A DNA stretch of 15,632 bases from Candidatus Nitrosopumilus sp. (GTDB lineage Archaea > Thermoproteota > Nitrososphaeria > Nitrososphaerales > Nitrosopumilaceae). Below the pieces are notes generated by a model. That model was not told the origin of the DNA and ran no database searches. It saw nothing but the letters and a program-made list of their open reading frames with translations. Location: contig JABMOR010000043.1 of the NCBI GenBank assembly GCA_013203245.1, forward strand, positions 1-15,632, read 5' to 3'. Below are positions 12,994 to 15,632 of the stretch, piece by piece (within the stretch, counting starts at the first letter, position 1; each line of letters begins with the position of its first letter). Both the position numbers and the translations under genes were made by a program.

Positions 12994-13503
12994 CTAGTTT
13001 AAGATTTTAAGACTTCTACAAACAGCATATAGTGTTCTCTTCAAAGTAGCATCAGTCAAAGTATCCATTCTATGCTTCAAAACCCGTTTTGCTTCATCTC
13101 TTTCAGAACCAGGAGCTAAAGACAAAACAGCATTGATGAATTCAGGTATTGATTCACGAATCCAGTTATCCAGCATTGCATAAATTTTTGGAGGAAGAAT
13201 ATCGCATTTATCAACATCGAGATCTAATACTTCAGCATAATTTTCATGTTCAATTCTATACACTAAAGCCAAAACTACATTGTCTGGAGTTGGATGTTCA
13301 AGAATTTCTTTAGAACGTTCTCCAGTTTTTCCTTGAGCAATTTTATTTTTCAATCCTATTGGATTTACAATAATTCCATTAACGCCGACTTTTCGTCCAT
13401 CAACACCAGTGACTATACCAAAAATAAAATCATTGAATTCACCATTTTTTTTAATTGAGAAAATCGGAGTGCCTTCTTTCAGAACAGGTTTCTTGCCAAA
13501 CAT
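12994..13503 (-). CDS. Uncharacterised 169-residue protein upstream of L12
   Basis: I do not recognise this family. The N-terminal half looks beta-rich (PIFSIKKNGEFNDFIFGIVTG, then KVGVNGIIVNPIG), a middle segment is charged (KTGERSKEILEHPTPDN), and the C-terminal half looks helical (PPKIYAMLDNWIRESIPEFIN, and DEAKRVLKHRMDTLTDATLKR). There is no signal peptide, membrane helix or metal-binding cluster; two isolated cysteines occur (100 and 162). It is a soluble cytosolic protein by appearance. The ATG at 13503 lies about 27 nt from ATTAAATA. It is divergent from alaS and is followed on the same strand by L12 after a T-rich gap. The translation-rich neighbourhood hints at a housekeeping role, but no function can be assigned. 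Confidence 0.85.
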   Translation of the reverse strand: MFGKKPVLKEGTPIFSIKKNGEFNDFIFGIVTGVDGRKVGVNGIIVNPIGLKNKIAQGKTGERSKEILEHPTPDNVVLALVYRIEHENYAEVLDLDVDKCDILPPKIYAMLDNWIRESIPEFINAVLSLAPGSERDEAKRVLKHRMDTLTDATLKRTLYAVCRSLKILN

Positions 13504-13525
13504 GAAAAGATATCATCGTATAGTG

Positions 13526-13533
13526 TATTTAAT
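13526..13533 (-). promoter_or_regulatory. TATA-like element of the 169-residue protein gene
   Basis: ATTAAATA on the minus strand is centred about 27 nt before the ATG at 13503. Confidence 0.45.
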
Positions 13534-13552
13534 GTATCATTAATCGACAATT

Positions 13553-13561
13553 CTTAATATT
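13553..13561 (+). promoter_or_regulatory. TATA-like element of alaS
   Basis: CTTAATATT is centred about 25 nt before the TTG at 13582. This spacing supports a leaderless transcript starting at that TTG. Confidence 0.45.
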
Positions 13562-13581
13562 GGAAAATAGCAGGCTCATCG

Positions 13582-15632
13582 TTGGATAAAAAAGAGATTC
13601 TAAAAGAATTTTCAGCAGATCCTGAGAGATACTATAATGTCAAATTATTCCAAGAGCAAGGATTTGTTAGAAAGGCATGTACCAAATGTGGCAGATTCTT
13701 TTGGACTCTAAATGCCGATAGAGATTTGTGTCCAGATGATGGAACAGACACATATTCTTTCATTGGTGAGCCTCCAACAACTAAGAGATTTGATTATACA
13801 CAAGCATGGAAACAAGTTGAAGAGTTTTTTGTAAAAAATAATCACACTTCAGTTTCTAGATATCCAGTAGTTTGTAGATGGCGAGATGATTTGTTTTTTA
13901 CAATTGCATCAGTTGTTGATTTTCAAAGAGTGATGGGAAGTAAAGTAGTCTTTGAGTTTCCTGCAAATCCACTAGTGGTTCCACAAACTTGCTTGCGTTT
14001 CAAAGATTTAGAAAATGTCGGAGTAACTGGCAGACATTTTTCAAGTTTCTGTATGATTGGACAGCACAGTGTTCCAGATTTGGGAGGGTATTGGAAGGAT
14101 GAATGTGTGGATTTGGATTTTAGATTGTTAACTGATCAGTTTGGAATGAAAAAAGAGGAAGTCGTATTTGTAGAAGATGTATGGGCAGGCGGCGGCTCTT
14201 TTGGCCCATCACTAGAATACTTTGTCAGGGGATTGGAATTAGGAAATGCAGTGTTTACTGAATTCCAAGGAGAACTAGGACAACACACTACACTTGACCA
14301 AAGAGTCATAGACATGGGTGCAGGATTGGAGAGATTTGCATGGATTACCATGGGAACACCAACTGCATATGATTGCTGTTTTGGTCCAGTTAATGGAAAG
14401 TTATTTGAAAAAATTGGAATTGATTCTGATTCAGAAATGTTGAAAAAGTATTTCACAGAAATTGCAAAAGAGATTGATCATTTCGATGATCTAAATGATG
14501 TAAGACGTCTTGCAGTAAAGAATGCAGGAATTACAGATTCCCAGCTAGAGAAAATTATTACACCACTTGAAGGAGTGTATCTAATTGCAGATCATTTGAG
14601 AACTCTAATTTTTGCAATTACTGATGGTGCACTGCCAAGTAATGTTGGTGGAGGATATAATCTCAGAATGATGTTGCGAAGAATTAATGGAACAATTAAC
14701 AGATTGAATCTGAAATTAGACATTGATGATTTGATTGATACCCATATTGATTATCTCAAAGATACGTATCCAGAGTTAGATGAGAAAAGAGAGGATGTCA
14801 AGACAATCCTCAAGCTAGAATCTGCAAGGTATGAGGATTCCAAAGTCCACATGAAGAAAAAGGCAGAAAAGATTCGTGAAAAAGGTATACCAACAGTAGA
14901 TGAACTCATCACACTGTACGAATCAGACGGCATTACACCAGAATATCTCAAAGAAGTAGATGCAATTAGTGAAATTCCATCATCATTTTATTCAAAATTA
15001 TCTGATTTGCACCAGTCTGAAAAGAAAAAGGTAATTACAGAACTTCCACTAGAAGAGTTACCTGAAACTGAGACTCTATTTTACAAAGATGACCCAATGG
15101 ACTTTGATGCCAAAGTAATCAAAGTCTTTGATGATATGGTAGTACTTGATAGAACATCATTTTACGCAAGAGGTGGAGGACAAGAACCAGACCATGGTAG
15201 TATTGCAGGATTTGAAGTGATTGATGTGGATAAACATGCACACATTATTGTTCACAAGCTAAAGGGTGGAATGCCAAAAGAGGGTGACACTGTACAATGT
15301 AAAGTCGATGAAAAAAGAAGAGCAGACATTACAAAAAACCACACCAGCACTCACATTATCAACGCATCATCTCGTAAAATTTTGGGTTCATGGATTTGGC
15401 AGCACTCTGCATTCAAAGACTATGATCATGCTAGACTAGACATTACACATCATTCATCATTAACTGATGATGAAGTAAAGAGAATTGAGGATGCTGCAAA
15501 CCAGATGGTATCAGAGAACTATCCAGTATCAATTAATTACTACGATAGAGGAACTGCAGAACAAAAGTATGGTTTTAGAATTTATCAGGGCGGTGTAGTT
15601 CCAGTAAAATCTGTACGTATAGTATCAATTGA
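13582..15632 (+). CDS. alaS: Alanyl-tRNA synthetase (archaeal type), 3' end beyond window
   Basis: AlaRS charges tRNA-Ala and edits mischarged serine and glycine. About 683 codons are present of a protein usually near 900. The start is TTG at 13582: an in-frame TAA lies at 13555-13557 and no other start falls between. An archaeal-type N-terminal zinc module is visible (Cys33, Cys36, Cys50 in CTKCGRFFW and DLCPDD). Then come the class II catalytic core with RYPVVCRWRDDLFFTIASVV, FVEDVWAGGGSFGPSLEYFV and GAGLERFAWITMG, a helical tRNA-recognition region (GGGYNLRMMLRRINGTINRL), and the start of the editing domain with RGGGQEP and the zinc/active-site HTSTH at 587-591. The second Cys/His pair and the C-Ala domain should lie outside the window. 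Confidence 0.95.
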   Translation, partial: MDKKEILKEFSADPERYYNVKLFQEQGFVRKACTKCGRFFWTLNADRDLCPDDGTDTYSFIGEPPTTKRFDYTQAWKQVEEFFVKNNHTSVSRYPVVCRWRDDLFFTIASVVDFQRVMGSKVVFEFPANPLVVPQTCLRFKDLENVGVTGRHFSSFCMIGQHSVPDLGGYWKDECVDLDFRLLTDQFGMKKEEVVFVEDVWAGGGSFGPSLEYFVRGLELGNAVFTEFQGELGQHTTLDQRVIDMGAGLERFAWITMGTPTAYDCCFGPVNGKLFEKIGIDSDSEMLKKYFTEIAKEIDHFDDLNDVRRLAVKNAGITDSQLEKIITPLEGVYLIADHLRTLIFAITDGALPSNVGGGYNLRMMLRRINGTINRLNLKLDIDDLIDTHIDYLKDTYPELDEKREDVKTILKLESARYEDSKVHMKKKAEKIREKGIPTVDELITLYESDGITPEYLKEVDAISEIPSSFYSKLSDLHQSEKKKVITELPLEELPETETLFYKDDPMDFDAKVIKVFDDMVVLDRTSFYARGGGQEPDHGSIAGFEVIDVDKHAHIIVHKLKGGMPKEGDTVQCKVDEKRRADITKNHTSTHIINASSRKILGSWIWQHSAFKDYDHARLDITHHSSLTDDEVKRIEDAANQMVSENYPVSINYYDRGTAEQKYGFRIYQGGVVPVKSVRIVSI

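Overview
This window looks like core chromosome from an ammonia-oxidising thaumarchaeon of the Nitrosopumilus type (marine Group I). The evidence is as follows. The DNA is AT-rich. The information-processing genes are archaeal: prefoldin alpha, FtsY, L32e, L19e, Spt5, SecE (Sec61-gamma), the DTD2-type D-aminoacyl-tRNA deacylase and an archaeal-type AlaRS with an N-terminal zinc module. Most start codons lie 25-30 nt downstream of a TATA-like element, which is the layout of leaderless archaeal transcripts. I see no mobile element, CRISPR array, tRNA/rRNA gene or phage gene. The genus is an inference from protein character, not from a database search.

Left block (1-2640, all minus strand, read right to left): a Mn-type superoxide dismutase with its own terminator, then a tight run pfdA - ftsY - argF (9-nt gap, then an ATGA overlap; argF is cut by the window edge). 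FtsY carries an unusual C-terminal extension encoded in part by six perfect 12-bp tandem repeats. Divergent from sod is a membrane-anchored subtilisin-like protease with a PA domain (2718-4739, plus). The 77-nt gap between them holds two adjacent 18-bp palindromes.

Middle block (4741-8622): ATP-type PEP carboxykinase (minus) ends 1 nt from the protease gene and has a problematic 5' end. Conserved N-terminal coding sequence continues 43 codons upstream of the only usable start, and the promoter-proximal ATGs are in another frame. Next come L32e-L19e (plus), then dtdA-ogt (minus, coupled by ATGA), whose last codon overlaps the end of L19e. dtdA and secE are divergent, with only 39 nt between start codons and interlocking TATA elements.

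Right block (8446-15632): secE-spt5-L11 and L1-L10 make up the conserved archaeal SecE/Spt5/stalk cluster. It is interrupted by an antisense Lrp/AsnC-type regulator. The L12 stalk gene sits on the opposite strand after a TRIC-type channel gene. A 169-residue protein of unknown function lies upstream of L12, and divergent from it is alaS, which runs off the right edge and starts at TTG.

Taken together the genes serve translation (L32e, L19e, L11, L1, L10, L12, AlaRS, DTD2 proofreading), membrane targeting and translocation (FtsY, SecE), transcription elongation (Spt5), folding (prefoldin), central carbon metabolism (PEPCK), arginine synthesis (ArgF), and stress or repair (SOD, MGMT). I do not see a discrete new system such as a defence island. 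The points most worth checking are the PEPCK 5' end, the FtsY C-terminal tail, the paired palindromes between sod and the protease, the broken stalk operon, and the uncharacterised 169-residue protein.
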